Assembly (NCBI RefSeq): GCF_004355185.1
Contig: NZ_CP037922.1
Span: 2,822,001 to 2,886,000 of the forward strand
Direction: 5' to 3'
From: Hymenobacter radiodurans
GTDB lineage: Bacteria; Bacteroidota; Bacteroidia; Cytophagales; Hymenobacteraceae
DNA length: 64,000 nt
Every line of letters starts with the position of its first letter. The first letter of the stretch is position 1. Under the pieces are notes generated by a model. That model saw only the letters and a program-made list of their open reading frames with translations, ran no database searches and was not told the origin of the DNA. A program made the translations under genes and the position numbers. This document shows, piece after piece, positions 38,388 to 49,201 of this stretch.

Positions 38388-38882
38388 TTATTCGCCTAAA
38401 CGCTGACGTAGGCTTTGTACTTCACGCTCCAGTTCTAAGTTGCGAAAGGTGACCTTCATTTCCAGATCGGCATAAGAGCGCTCTAACTGCTGCTGAAGCT
38501 GCTTTTGCTCATGAATATCGGTGCAGGTACCAAACCATTGCTCAATCTTACCTTGCTCATCGAAACGCGGCAAGGCCTGGCCCAAAAACCAGCGATATGA
38601 GCCATCCTTGGAGATAAAACGGTACTCAATTTCGTAAAACTCGCCGCTGGCTAATGATTGGCTCCACCGGTCGCGCGCACGTTGGCGGTCATCGGGATGC
38701 AACAGGTTGTTCCACATTTCGCTGCCCTGGCTTTGCTCCACAGTATAGCCCGTGTAGTCGATCCAGCGCTGATTAAAGTATGTGTGGTAGCCGTCAGGGT
38801 CCGTAATCCAGACAAGCTGGGGAATGAGCTCGGCCAGAAAGCGAAATTGCTGCGCGTTAAATTCAGTATCAACAGATGACAT
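38388..38882 (-). CDS. Stand-alone PAS-domain protein
   Basis: 164 residues. A PAS_3-type fold covers residues about 12-130: LIPQLVWITDPDGYHTYFNQRWIDYTGY, LLHPDDRQRARDRW and YRFISKDGSYRWFLGQALP, ending WFGTCTDIHEQK. A C-terminal coiled coil follows (LQQQLERSYADLEMKVTFRN). No kinase or output domain is attached. It is probably a signalling adaptor or fragment of a histidine-kinase lineage that has lost its kinase part. Follows a 119-residue gene by 26 bp and probably shares its transcript. Confidence 0.85.
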   Translation of the reverse strand: MSSVDTEFNAQQFRFLAELIPQLVWITDPDGYHTYFNQRWIDYTGYTVEQSQGSEMWNNLLHPDDRQRARDRWSQSLASGEFYEIEYRFISKDGSYRWFLGQALPRFDEQGKIEQWFGTCTDIHEQKQLQQQLERSYADLEMKVTFRNLELEREVQSLRQRLGE

Positions 38883-38908
38883 AATGGAGGAAATAACGAA
38901 AAGCGAAA

Positions 38909-39268
38909 TCAGGGCCGGGCAAGCTGCATTTCCATGCCCGACTGAAAATAAAGACTAAGCTGACTCTGGGCGCCATCGGTAGAGCGGCGCAGACGAGTAA
39001 CTAACGCACGGGTTTCTTCCCGCGCCAACTGCAGTTGCAAGTAAGGGCGACTCAGCAAACTATCACGCTCCACGGTCCACCGACCATTATCCTGCTGCGT
39101 CGGAGCTTCTACATGCAGCAAGCCAGGCTGCAGTTGCAGGTGCGTTGCTTGAGCCAAGGTAGAGCTAGGGTCATTTTGATTCAGCACCCGATCGGCTACC
39201 CGCCAGTTGCCGGTGAGGTAGTCGTCGGGCAAGTGCTGGAGGTTAATATCAAACAAAAGGTCGATCAT
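38909..39268 (-). CDS. Hypothetical protein, lipocalin-like N-terminus
   Basis: 119 residues, no signal peptide. DYLTGNWRVADRVL has a GxW motif like lipocalins, followed by beta-like segments (LQLQPGLLHVEAPT, LQLQLAREETRALV, LSLYFQSGMEMQLA). I do not recognise the family. The TAAATTTG box at 39297-39304 (minus strand) gives it a promoter and supports the start. Upstream of the PAS gene in the same direction. Confidence 0.65.
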   Translation of the reverse strand: MIDLLFDINLQHLPDDYLTGNWRVADRVLNQNDPSSTLAQATHLQLQPGLLHVEAPTQQDNGRWTVERDSLLSRPYLQLQLAREETRALVTRLRRSTDGAQSQLSLYFQSGMEMQLARP

Positions 39269-39296
39269 AAAGAGGCAATGCAGATCGGAGAAGCAG

Positions 39297-39304
39297 CAAA
39301 TTTA
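39297..39304 (-). promoter_or_regulatory. -7 box for the 119-residue gene and PAS gene
   Basis: Reads TAAATTTG on the minus strand, 28 bp before the start at 39268. Confidence 0.5.
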
Positions 39305-39698
39305 CCTAATGCTGTTGTAACCCCAACAGAGATTGATTAGATAATGAGTGTCCTCTGAACAGCAAGATGGAATATACTGTAAAGTGCAAACTCACTACGG
39401 TCCAGTTTAATTTCAATTGTATGCTTATTTCTACTAATGGCATCAGCATACTATAGCTTCAAAAAACCTCTAACCCATGTTTCGCACGAACTTTTACTTC
39501 TGATACATAGCGACATACAGACTAGCAGGTGTTAAATAAGGCATAAAAATTATATAAATATTTATAAAAACATAGTTACATTCATTCTTCAAAGAGACAA
39601 TTGCCAAAGCTTTCATACGTAGACGCGGACAGCTGGCCGTTTTTAATGGTTATCCGTATGCAGGGATGCGTTTCTAACACGACAAACCGGCTTCAAAC
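39305..39698. other. AT-rich intergenic region before the sirtuin gene
   Basis: About 390 bp without a convincing gene. It is AT-rich, especially 39540-39600 (ATTATATAAATATTTATAAA), unlike its neighbours. No inverted repeat or RNA gene was recognised. It must contain the promoter of the sirtuin gene, but no perfect TAnnTTTG box was seen. Confidence 0.5.
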
Positions 39699-40391
39699 GT
39701 GTCGAAAAAAATAGTAGTATTAACTGGCGCTGGTATCAGTGCCGAGAGTGGCTTGGCTACCTTCCGCGGCGCTGATGGCCTTTGGGAAGGTCATCGAATT
39801 GAAGATGTTGCTTCCCCTGAAGGTTGGGCACGCAACCCCGAGCTGGTACTTGACTTCTATAATCAGCGGCGTAGTGCCGCCCGAAACGCCCAGCCTAATC
39901 CCGGCCATTTTGCCTTGGTAGCGCTGGAAAAAGGTTATGAAGTAGTCATCGTAACCCAAAACGTAGATGACTTGCACGAGCGCGCAGGCAGCAGCCGGGT
40001 TATTCACTTGCACGGACAGCTGTTTGAGTCACGCAGCACGCGCCATGAAGAGCTTGTGTACCCCATGACCAGTGACCGTATTGAGCTAGGTGAATTGTGT
40101 GAAAAAGGCTACCAGCTACGGCCTAATATCGTGTGGTTTGGGGAGGCCGTGCCGTTGATGGAGCGTGCGATTGAGGAAGCTGCTACCGCCGATATATTTA
40201 TGGTGGTCGGCACCTCGTTGCAGGTATATCCGGCGGCCGGGCTCCTGCAATTTGCCCCCCAGCATTGCCCCATCATCGTAATTGATCCGCATCAGCCGCC
40301 ATTGATGGGCCGACGCAACGTACGCTTTGTTACGGAGCCCGCAAGCACAGGGGTTCCTCGAGTGGCCACAGAACTACTATCGGAGTACTAA
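39699..40391 (+). CDS. cobB: Sirtuin-family NAD-dependent deacylase
   Basis: 230 residues, GTG start. NAD-binding motifs: VVLTGAGISAESGLATFRG, VTQNVDDLHERAGS and catalytic His in VIHLHGQLFES; the end has VVGTSLQVYPAAGLL. YNQRR near residue 55 resembles the Y-x-x-R pocket of SIRT5-like desuccinylases. The zinc finger is eroded: only one Cys is left between ESRSTRHEE and GYQLRP, where four are usual. It removes acyl groups from lysines; the exact acyl preference is inferred only. Transcribed alone. Confidence 0.92.
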   Translation: MSKKIVVLTGAGISAESGLATFRGADGLWEGHRIEDVASPEGWARNPELVLDFYNQRRSAARNAQPNPGHFALVALEKGYEVVIVTQNVDDLHERAGSSRVIHLHGQLFESRSTRHEELVYPMTSDRIELGELCEKGYQLRPNIVWFGEAVPLMERAIEEAATADIFMVVGTSLQVYPAAGLLQFAPQHCPIIVIDPHQPPLMGRRNVRFVTEPASTGVPRVATELLSEY

Positions 40392-40528
40392 GTACTAACG
40401 TGGGTGATGCGTATACTAGCTTCACCTCAGGAAAGCTGCATCGGCTTGCTTCTAAGTAGACTTTTAGACTACTACGCAAGGCTCAAAGGCAATTTTCCCT
40501 CCTTTTAAGCCTACTTTCGGCAAAGGTT

Positions 40529-40536
40529 TATCTTTG
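40529..40536 (+). promoter_or_regulatory. -7 box for ppx
   Basis: TATCTTTG, located downstream of the upstream in-frame Met at 40534, so only the Met at 40573 can be the translation start. Confidence 0.65.
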
Positions 40537-40572
40537 GATTCCATTTCCTCTTTCACCACACAGACTTTTCTG

Positions 40573-41565
40573 ATGGAGTATCCCCTACTGAAGCTAGCTG
40601 CCATTGATATCGGATCGAATGCTGTACGGTGCCAAATTTCGGCTGTGCTGGTTTATGGGGGGCGTTTTCGGTTGAAGCGGGTGGAGTACGTTCGTTACCC
40701 TATGCGCTTGGGTGAAGATGTTTTTGCCACCGGCGACATCTCACCTGCCAAGGCCGATAAGTTCGTTAAGTTTCTGCACTCCCTGAAGCTGTTGATGGAA
40801 GTGCACGAAGTAGCACACCACTTAGTTTGCGCCACTTCCGCCATGCGCACCGCCAAAAATGCGCCGGCGTTGGTTGAGCGGGTACGCAAAGAGCTAGGTT
40901 TGACCATCGAAGTAATTGATGGTCAGGACGAAGCCATGTACATCAATAGCGTGATTGAACATGTGCTAGAGGATAATAAACACTATTTGCACATTGACGT
41001 AGGCGGAGGAAGTACGGAATTCAACATCTATCACAACCGCCATAAAGTGGCTACGCAGTCGTTTGAAGTTGGCTCTATTCGGCGCATGCAACAGGAAGAA
41101 TCGGGCCTCAACACGGATGCCCTCAACGGCACTTGGAAACGGATGGAGAAATGGGTGACAGAAAACGCCCGTCGTTACCATGTGACGCGGGCAATTGGTA
41201 CCGGTGGCAACATCAACAAGCTTTATAGCTTAGCCAAAACCCAAACCACGCTCGATAAGCCGATAACCCGCAAGCGCATCGCTTCACTACTGGATAACCT
41301 AACGAAGATGACGATGGATGAGCGGGTGAATGTGGCCATGCTCAACCCCGACCGCGCCGACGTTATTGTGCCGGCGGGTCAAATCTATCTTTCCGCCATG
41401 GAGTGGGCAAATATTAACAATATGCACGTGCCCGATATCGGCTTGAAGGACGGAATGCTGCAGACGCTATTTGAACGTCATTTTGAAGACTTCCGCCCGC
41501 CGAATGACCATTCCAGCATTCCACCTCATCCCGATGTTCAGAACTCACACAGCGGCGCTGAGTAG
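40573..41565 (+). CDS. ppx: Ppx/GppA-family exopolyphosphatase
   Basis: 330 residues from MEYPLLKLAAIDIGSNAVRC; the -7 box at 40529 excludes the upstream start. ASKHA-type motifs: LAAIDIGSNAVRCQISAV, CATSAMRTAKN, EVIDGQDEAMY, LHIDVGGGSTEFNIY and IGTGGNINKLY. The protein stops after the two phosphatase lobes; the HD domain of the long E. coli enzyme is missing, as is common in Bacteroidota. It splits polyphosphate or pppGpp. Convergent with ppk1, sharing one terminator. Confidence 0.93.
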   Translation: MEYPLLKLAAIDIGSNAVRCQISAVLVYGGRFRLKRVEYVRYPMRLGEDVFATGDISPAKADKFVKFLHSLKLLMEVHEVAHHLVCATSAMRTAKNAPALVERVRKELGLTIEVIDGQDEAMYINSVIEHVLEDNKHYLHIDVGGGSTEFNIYHNRHKVATQSFEVGSIRRMQQEESGLNTDALNGTWKRMEKWVTENARRYHVTRAIGTGGNINKLYSLAKTQTTLDKPITRKRIASLLDNLTKMTMDERVNVAMLNPDRADVIVPAGQIYLSAMEWANINNMHVPDIGLKDGMLQTLFERHFEDFRPPNDHSSIPPHPDVQNSHSGAE

Positions 41566-41571
41566 GTTAAT

Positions 41572-41609
41572 AAAAAAAGCCCCCAGATCGGATCTGGGGG
41601 GCTTTTTTT
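41572..41609. terminator. Shared terminator between ppx and ppk1
   Basis: AAAAAAAGCCCCCAGATC / GATCTGGGGGGCTTTTTTT, a strong stem with T-runs on both strands. ppx stops 6 bp before it and ppk1 16 bp after it. Confidence 0.9.
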
Positions 41610-41625
41610 GGGCAAGCAGCGGTAG

Positions 41626-43920
41626 TTATACATCTTGAGGAGCTTCCCCGCTAGGTAATTCCTCTTCAATCTCTGAGTTTAAAGTCGCCAATTCAGCTTC
41701 CATTTCGGCGTCCTCTATATCAGCGTCTGATGGAAAATCAGGGGCAGTTAACGGTGGCCCTTCATTTGAAGCCGCATTATCTGTTTGCACATCCGCGCGC
41801 GTGAGCCATTCCTCATACAAGGAGTTTTCGGACACAGCCGCGTAATGGCGGTGATAAAACTCCTTGTGCACGTTGAAAATAGGCTCCTCCGGGCTTGGGT
41901 TACGACGTACGTACGCCCCATCCTCGCGCATCAGGTACGTATTCTGATTGTCTTTAAGATTGAAATACAGGATGTTGATGGCCTCGCGCTTCAGAGCTGG
42001 ATTTACAATTAGGAATAAAGCTTCAATCCGACGATCAAAGGAGCGCACCATCAAATCTGCGGAGCCAGCATACACTTTTGGCTGGCCGCCGTGGTGAAAG
42101 TAAAACAAGCGCGAATGCTCGAGGTAGTCGCCTACGATGCTGCGCACCTCAATATTTTCGCTTAGGCCCGGCCGGCCCGGCCGTAGGCAGCAAATGCCCC
42201 GTACAATAAAGCGAATGGGTACACCCGCCTTGCTGGCCCGATAAAACTCATCAATCATTTCCTTGTCCTCCAAGGAGTTCATCTTCATCACAATACCACT
42301 GGGCAGTCCTTTTTTCGCGTTTCGGACCTCCTCGCGAATTAGATGTATGAGTTGCTGACGCATATCTTTCGGCGCCGTAATCAGGTACTCGTAGTCGTCG
42401 GGCTGGGAATGGCCCGTAATTACGTTGAAGAATTCTGACACGTCGTGGCCATACACATCGTTGGTCGTCAGCAAGCTAACGTCGGTGTAAATGCGTGAGG
42501 TCTGCTCGTTGTAATTGCCAGAGCCTAAGTGCACGTAACGCGTCACCTTCTCCCCTTCTTTACGGATAATCATGAGCATCTTAGTGTGCGTCTTGTACTT
42601 GCTCACCCCATAGATGACAAAGCAGCCTGCTTTCTCCAGTTTGGCCCCCTCCCGAATATTGCGCTCCTCATCAAAGCGCGCTTTCACTTCAAATAACACA
42701 GATACGTGCTTGCCGTTTTCGGCCGCTTTCAGCAGCGCCGCTGTCACCCGTGAATCGTCGGCTAATCGGTAAATGGTTTGCTTGATGCCTAGCACATGCG
42801 GATCCTCGGCAGCCCGCTCCAAGAGACGCACAACCGGATCGATGCTGTTGTAGGGGTGATGCAGAAGTACATCATGATGCTTGAGGTACTCAAACATGTT
42901 GTCTTCAGCACCCTCAGGTAAGCTTAGCGGCGGTACAGGGGATGGTTGACGGGCTGCTTTTCCCCGAAAGTTGGGGTGCTTAATAACTTGCAGCAGCCCT
43001 TTCATATCAATCATGGAGTTGATAACGAACACATTGCCATTATCAATTTTCCAGCGCTCCTTCAGAACAGTCATTAAAACTGGTGACGCATCCTTCTCCA
43101 CTTCCAGACGCACCACGCGACCTTTCTTCCGAGTTTTTAAACCAACCTGAATTTCTTTGATAAAATCTACGTCGATGTCGTCTGATTCTTCTAGCGTAAA
43201 ATCGCCGTTACGGGTGATACGAAACAGGTTGGCCGACTCTATCTCGACGTTGCGAAACAGCTTAGGCAAGTTAGCCCGCACGATTTCTTCGATAGGCACA
43301 AAAATCACCTTGTCTTTGCGCGTCAGCTCAAAAAAGCGAGACAGATTCTGCGGAATCTGTACAAAGGTGAGGCGTTCCTGCCCCTTCTCTCCTTCTGCTT
43401 CCGTGCGTGTTACCACCCCCAGAATTAGCATCTGATTCATCATTAGGGGGAAGCCATGGTAGGAATCATACACCATCGGCGTCAGCAGCGGGAACAGCGT
43501 GTTTTTGAAGTAGCCATCCGCCTTCTTCAACTCCAGCTCCGTCAGCTCATCCATCCGCAGAATGTTGAAGCCGTTTTTCTCAAACTGTGGCTTCAGCTCA
43601 TTCAGGTACGTGAGGGATTGGTCGTTTACAAAACGGTGCGCAAAATCCAATAGCTTACGCCGAAACGGCATTTCCCGCAGCCCCGAATAGTCGATACGCT
43701 CCTTACCGTAGTCGATATAGTTATAGAGCGAACCAAGCCGAATCATGAAAAACTCGTCGAGATTGGAGCAGGTAATACTCATGAATCGCAGCCGATCAAA
43801 CAAGGTGCGCGACGGATCTTTGGCTTGGTCGAGGACGCGATAATTAAAGCGCAGCCAGCTTAAGTCGCGGCTGATATACTTGCTTTTGCGGATAAGGTCA
43901 GCTGATTTGAAGAGTTTCAT
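41626..43920 (-). CDS. ppk1: Polyphosphate kinase 1
   Basis: 764 residues. N-terminal domain YISRDLSWLRFNYRVLDQAKDP and SITCSNLDEFFMIRLGSL. The PLD-like core carries the autophosphorylated His in RYVHLGSGNYNEQTSRIYTD and a second in KTHTKMLMIIRK; RPGRPGLSENIEVRSIVGDYLEHSR is also typical. The acidic C-terminal tail (DADIEDAEMEAELATLNSE) is an extension. PPK1 makes polyphosphate from ATP; the neighbour ppx degrades it. Confidence 0.96.
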   Translation of the reverse strand: MKLFKSADLIRKSKYISRDLSWLRFNYRVLDQAKDPSRTLFDRLRFMSITCSNLDEFFMIRLGSLYNYIDYGKERIDYSGLREMPFRRKLLDFAHRFVNDQSLTYLNELKPQFEKNGFNILRMDELTELELKKADGYFKNTLFPLLTPMVYDSYHGFPLMMNQMLILGVVTRTEAEGEKGQERLTFVQIPQNLSRFFELTRKDKVIFVPIEEIVRANLPKLFRNVEIESANLFRITRNGDFTLEESDDIDVDFIKEIQVGLKTRKKGRVVRLEVEKDASPVLMTVLKERWKIDNGNVFVINSMIDMKGLLQVIKHPNFRGKAARQPSPVPPLSLPEGAEDNMFEYLKHHDVLLHHPYNSIDPVVRLLERAAEDPHVLGIKQTIYRLADDSRVTAALLKAAENGKHVSVLFEVKARFDEERNIREGAKLEKAGCFVIYGVSKYKTHTKMLMIIRKEGEKVTRYVHLGSGNYNEQTSRIYTDVSLLTTNDVYGHDVSEFFNVITGHSQPDDYEYLITAPKDMRQQLIHLIREEVRNAKKGLPSGIVMKMNSLEDKEMIDEFYRASKAGVPIRFIVRGICCLRPGRPGLSENIEVRSIVGDYLEHSRLFYFHHGGQPKVYAGSADLMVRSFDRRIEALFLIVNPALKREAINILYFNLKDNQNTYLMREDGAYVRRNPSPEEPIFNVHKEFYHRHYAAVSENSLYEEWLTRADVQTDNAASNEGPPLTAPDFPSDADIEDAEMEAELATLNSEIEEELPSGEAPQDV

Positions 43921-44061
43921 AGCGAAGAATAAGGCGCAAGTGGCAAGTTACAGCGCCACACTTGTCATTCCGAACAGAGAAAGGAATCTATCCTAGTTGT
44001 TACTAAAAGATAACTCCAAAATCTGGATCATGGTATGCCTTGGTTGATGTAGTTATAAACA

Positions 44062-44095
44062 AAAAAGCCCCCAGCGTGCTGGGGGGCTTTTTTTC
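44062..44095 (-). terminator. Terminator after gyrB
   Basis: AAAAAAGCCCCCAGC / GCTGGGGGGCTTTTTTT, 12 bp past the gyrB stop. Works for the minus strand. Confidence 0.88.
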
Positions 44096-44106
44096 TACTA
44101 TTGCCT

Positions 44107-46104
<1,998 letters not shown>

Positions 46105-46124
46105 TCAGCGTCAGTGTTAATAGG

Positions 46125-46132
46125 CAAAGATA
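46125..46132 (-). promoter_or_regulatory. -7 box for gyrB
   Basis: TATCTTTG on the minus strand, 36 bp before the ATG. Confidence 0.55.
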
Positions 46133-46456
46133 CCATTTTTAATCGGTTTTTGCCAGCCACGACCGGATTTTGCCCCCCATACTCGTGCTACTAAAAGACG
46201 CATTTTTCTACCATCAGATTGTCCACCGCACCTCCCTTTTTATGTGCACAAACTTACCAGCGCTATTTCGTCTGCCAAGCTGTTTGAGTTCATTTCAGTT
46301 AGCCCGATATAGCTAGTACGCACAGGCTAAAATGTCTCTATAGCTACTCCGTACTACCGCAGTAGAATCAACTCAATGATATGTTGAAGAAACGATACTG
46401 AGGCAAAAACTCAAGGTGCGGAACTACTAGCTTCTCGGACTAGTTCTGAAACCTTC
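46133..46456. other. Intergenic region between gyrB and the 90-residue gene
   Basis: About 320 bp between divergent genes with no credible reading frame. It holds the upstream part of the gyrB promoter, one GGGGGGCAA motif (near 46170) and an AT-rich stretch around 46300-46400. No structured RNA recognised. Confidence 0.5.
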
Positions 46457-46464
46457 TACCTTTG
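46457..46464 (+). promoter_or_regulatory. -7 box directly before the 90-residue gene
   Basis: TACCTTTG ends 5 bp before the ATG at 46470, so the transcript would start at or next to the start codon: a likely leaderless mRNA. Confidence 0.5.
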
Positions 46465-46469
46465 CTTGT

Positions 46470-46742
46470 ATGTCACACGAAGTTGCCAATATCACCTTAG
46501 CTGAAGCTACTCGTCACGCGCCCTATATTGAGTACGCTCGCTGTCTGAATGCCGAGGATCGTCCTTTTAATCATATTGGCGACTGGCCAGAGCAAGGACA
46601 ATTCTATCCCGTGCGCGTCGTCGATTCTCATTTGGAAGGCATTCCATTAGTGCACGTGTTAGGCTTCCAAGCCGAAGCGCCATACTTTAACGCCTTTGCT
46701 CCACATCGCTTCGAGTTATTATATACTGTTTGGTTGAACTAG
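46470..46742 (+). CDS. Small hypothetical protein
   Basis: 90 residues starting MSHEVANITLAEATRHAPYI. No signal peptide, membrane segment or known motif. GQFYPVRVVDSHLEGIPLVHVLGF reads like a small beta-rich domain. Codon use matches the neighbours and a strong terminator follows at 46763, which supports it being a real gene. Function unknown. Confidence 0.7.
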   Translation: MSHEVANITLAEATRHAPYIEYARCLNAEDRPFNHIGDWPEQGQFYPVRVVDSHLEGIPLVHVLGFQAEAPYFNAFAPHRFELLYTVWLN

Positions 46743-46762
46743 GCAATCCGTTTTCAACGCAA

Positions 46763-46811
46763 AATCATAGAAAAGCTCCCCAGTAATATACTGGGGAGCT
46801 TTTCTATGATT
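46763..46811. terminator. 23-bp perfect bidirectional terminator
   Basis: Arms 46763-46785 and 46789-46811 are perfect inverted copies (AATCATAGAAAAGCTCCCC...). Lies between the small rightward gene and the leftward beta-helix gene. Confidence 0.9.
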
Positions 46812-46868
46812 GATGACACTCTAAGAATATATACTGCCCTCGGGTTTGGGATATTAGCGCTCTACTTA

Positions 46869-48793
46869 TTAGTTAGCAACGATTATAGATTGAGACGAGC
46901 TAAGCGTTCCGCTTTCTACGCGTAGTAGATAGCGTCCGGCGGTCAAGCCAATCAATGAGAAGGCAGCATCTTTTGTATCCTGACGCCCAAAATTTTGAGT
47001 ACGACACAGTCTTCCCTGCATATCGTACAGCTTTGCATCAACGGCCTTATTTTGAATAATGTCGGCAGCGAATGAGATATATACCTTCTCGGTTGCTTGT
47101 GTAGGATAAGCTGTGAACCATGATTTCAAAGCCTTCGTCGAGCCTGATTGAGAAGACAAAACCAGATTTTTATTTTCAGATGCGCCAATATTACCTGTAG
47201 TTCCTAATGGAGCAGTAGGGTTGCCAAAATAGTCGCGTGAGCCTGTAGCTAAGCCAAACTCGCTACGAAGGTTCAGCCCCGCGCCGAGCAGGCTCGACGA
47301 AGGAAGTAAGGTGTATTCAACCTCAGCGTATTTAGCCGTAGTGAAGGTGCGTTGCGCGACCACTGGATTTACGCCTGACTGTATAAGCTCTGGGTTAGCG
47401 ATAATGCCGCAGGCTTTTGCGCCTATTTGCTCCTGCCCTGCCGCGGCCCTCCAAGCAGCAAGTGTGGTAAAGCGCGTGCCACCCCACCACATAGTCACTT
47501 CTGCATCATCTGTCCAGTAGCAGTTCCCTTGAAATCTTACATCATTTGTTGCGGCTCCATCAATACTCATAATAGATAAACCACCTGTAGTATGCAAAAC
47601 GTTGTTTTGCAAAGTGATATCGCTGACGCCCCCACTCATTACATACACAGCTTTGGGCCTAGAGCCATTAGCAGGCGGCGATAGAAAAATGGTATTGTTG
47701 TATATGGAAGCGCGTTGGATACCACCATTGTCTCCTGAAGACCACAGCTGAATAGAGCCCTGATTATTGTGCTGAGCATCATTAACGCTGATGTTGTAGC
47801 GAATTGTTACGTCCGTAAGAGGTGAAGCACCAGGAAATTGGGCAATCAAGTAACCCGGACCGTCATTGTCGTGCGAATAATTGTATTGCAGCACTGAATT
47901 AGTGCAGCCTCCATCCAAATCAAACCCACCACCATCGTGTGCCATGCCAGTGCGATTATGGTGCGACTCGCATTCTTGAATTATCAGGTTGTTACAGCTC
48001 CAACCCCAGATACCCACTGGCCCCCATTCGCATATGAGTTGAGCCACCCATTATTATAAGCTTCACAGTGCTCAATTAAAGCGCCATCGATACCTCCCAG
48101 AACGATACCGTTGCCAGTGTGATGCGAAGTAATATCTTGCCGACCAGAGTTATCATATGCTTTACAGTTAGCTATATACCAATCCGCATGGGCAGCCAAA
48201 TCTTCAGCATAGGAAGAAATACCGGCGCTCCCATTAGCGTGGGCTTTAGAATTGGTTATTCTTACATTCTTATAACCGCTGCCTCCATTCCAACTACCAA
48301 TCGAGATACCCGTTGACTGATAACCGCTGACATCGAGACTATCAATCCTAATGTGGTTTAGCTTAGTGTTGGTTGAGTCAAGGTAAAATATGACTCCTGA
48401 ATCCTTATTTATCAAACGCCCCGCACCTACAAAATTCAAGCGGCGCAACTCAATTCCTGCCATATTATAGCCGTAAAAGCCGTACGAGTTTCCACTTTCT
48501 ACGGTGGCAGTACCACGACCATAAGAGCTGATAATTATTGGCTTGTGGTCTGTACCTTGACTATTTCCCCTCAACCAGATGCTTCCTTTAAATATCTCAC
48601 CACCAGCGAATAAAATACGATCACCTGGTTTGTACGTTTCTAAGTTTACCCTCTCAATAGATTTCCACGCATCTTTTGCAGACAAACCGGAATTATTATC
48701 GCTTCCCGTTGCATTTACATAATAGGTGCTCGCTATTACAGGAGAACACATCAAGAGAAGTATGAACTGAAGAAGGGTAGCGGTTAGTCTCAT
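46869..48793 (-). pseudogene. Type IX-secreted parallel beta-helix protein, one-base frameshift
   Basis: Frames 47984-48820 and 46869-48047 overlap and join as NSYANGGPVGIWGWSCNNLII if one G is added to the G5C2 run at 48019-48025, giving about 641 residues. Signal peptide MRLTATLLQFILLLMCSPVI. Right-handed beta-helix repeats follow: YYVNATGSDNNSGLS start, VRITNSKAHANGSAGISSYA, GIVLGGIDGALIEHCEAYNN, SVLQYNYSHDNDGPGYLIA. The C-terminal 80 residues (KLYDMQGRLCRTQNFGRQ ... GRYLLRVESG) are a type A T9SS sorting domain. Probably a secreted polysaccharide lyase or hydrolase-like protein; catalytic residues were not identified. Confidence 0.88.
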
Positions 48794-48820
48794 CTTGCTT
48801 TTTTTAAAGCTAATAAGCAA

Positions 48821-49175
48821 ACCATATACCGGTTAGTCTATATCAATATGAATATTTGATAAGCTTTTTTGATATTTTGGAGCATTTTCACTTGTTTAAA
48901 TGATATTTCATACCCAAAAATGTTAAAGTATAATTGTCGAATTAAGACAGTTATAGTTCAATTAGCCGTAGTATGACTTCATATTGACTTTACGAGATAT
49001 ATTATGCTATAAATGCATTATTCACTTTGACCAATAGACATAAGAGGAGTTAAAACTTAAGATAGTTATTTTATAATTTATTAAAGATGCATTCTGACCC
49101 CGAAGGGTTGTTAAGCTGTTGTTGTAAGTATCTTTTAGCGCTAACTATATTCAGTAAGTTTGTAACAGCACAACT
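48821..49175. other. AT-rich intergenic region
   Basis: About 350 bp, strongly AT-rich, between two divergent genes. It holds the promoter of the acyltransferase gene (TAAGTTTG at 49155-49162). No gene, repeat or structured RNA recognised apart from that. Confidence 0.55.
49155..49162 (+). promoter_or_regulatory. -7 box for the acyltransferase gene
   Basis: TAAGTTTG, 39 bp before the ATG at 49202. Confidence 0.55.
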
Positions 49176-49201
49176 ATGAAAAAGGCAGATAATATTTTAG
49201 C

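Noticed and set aside
43963..43992. CATTCCGA-like sequence between ppk1 and gyrB, possibly a repeat remnant
   Set aside because: Only a fragment with no inverted partner; too weak to annotate as a repeat.
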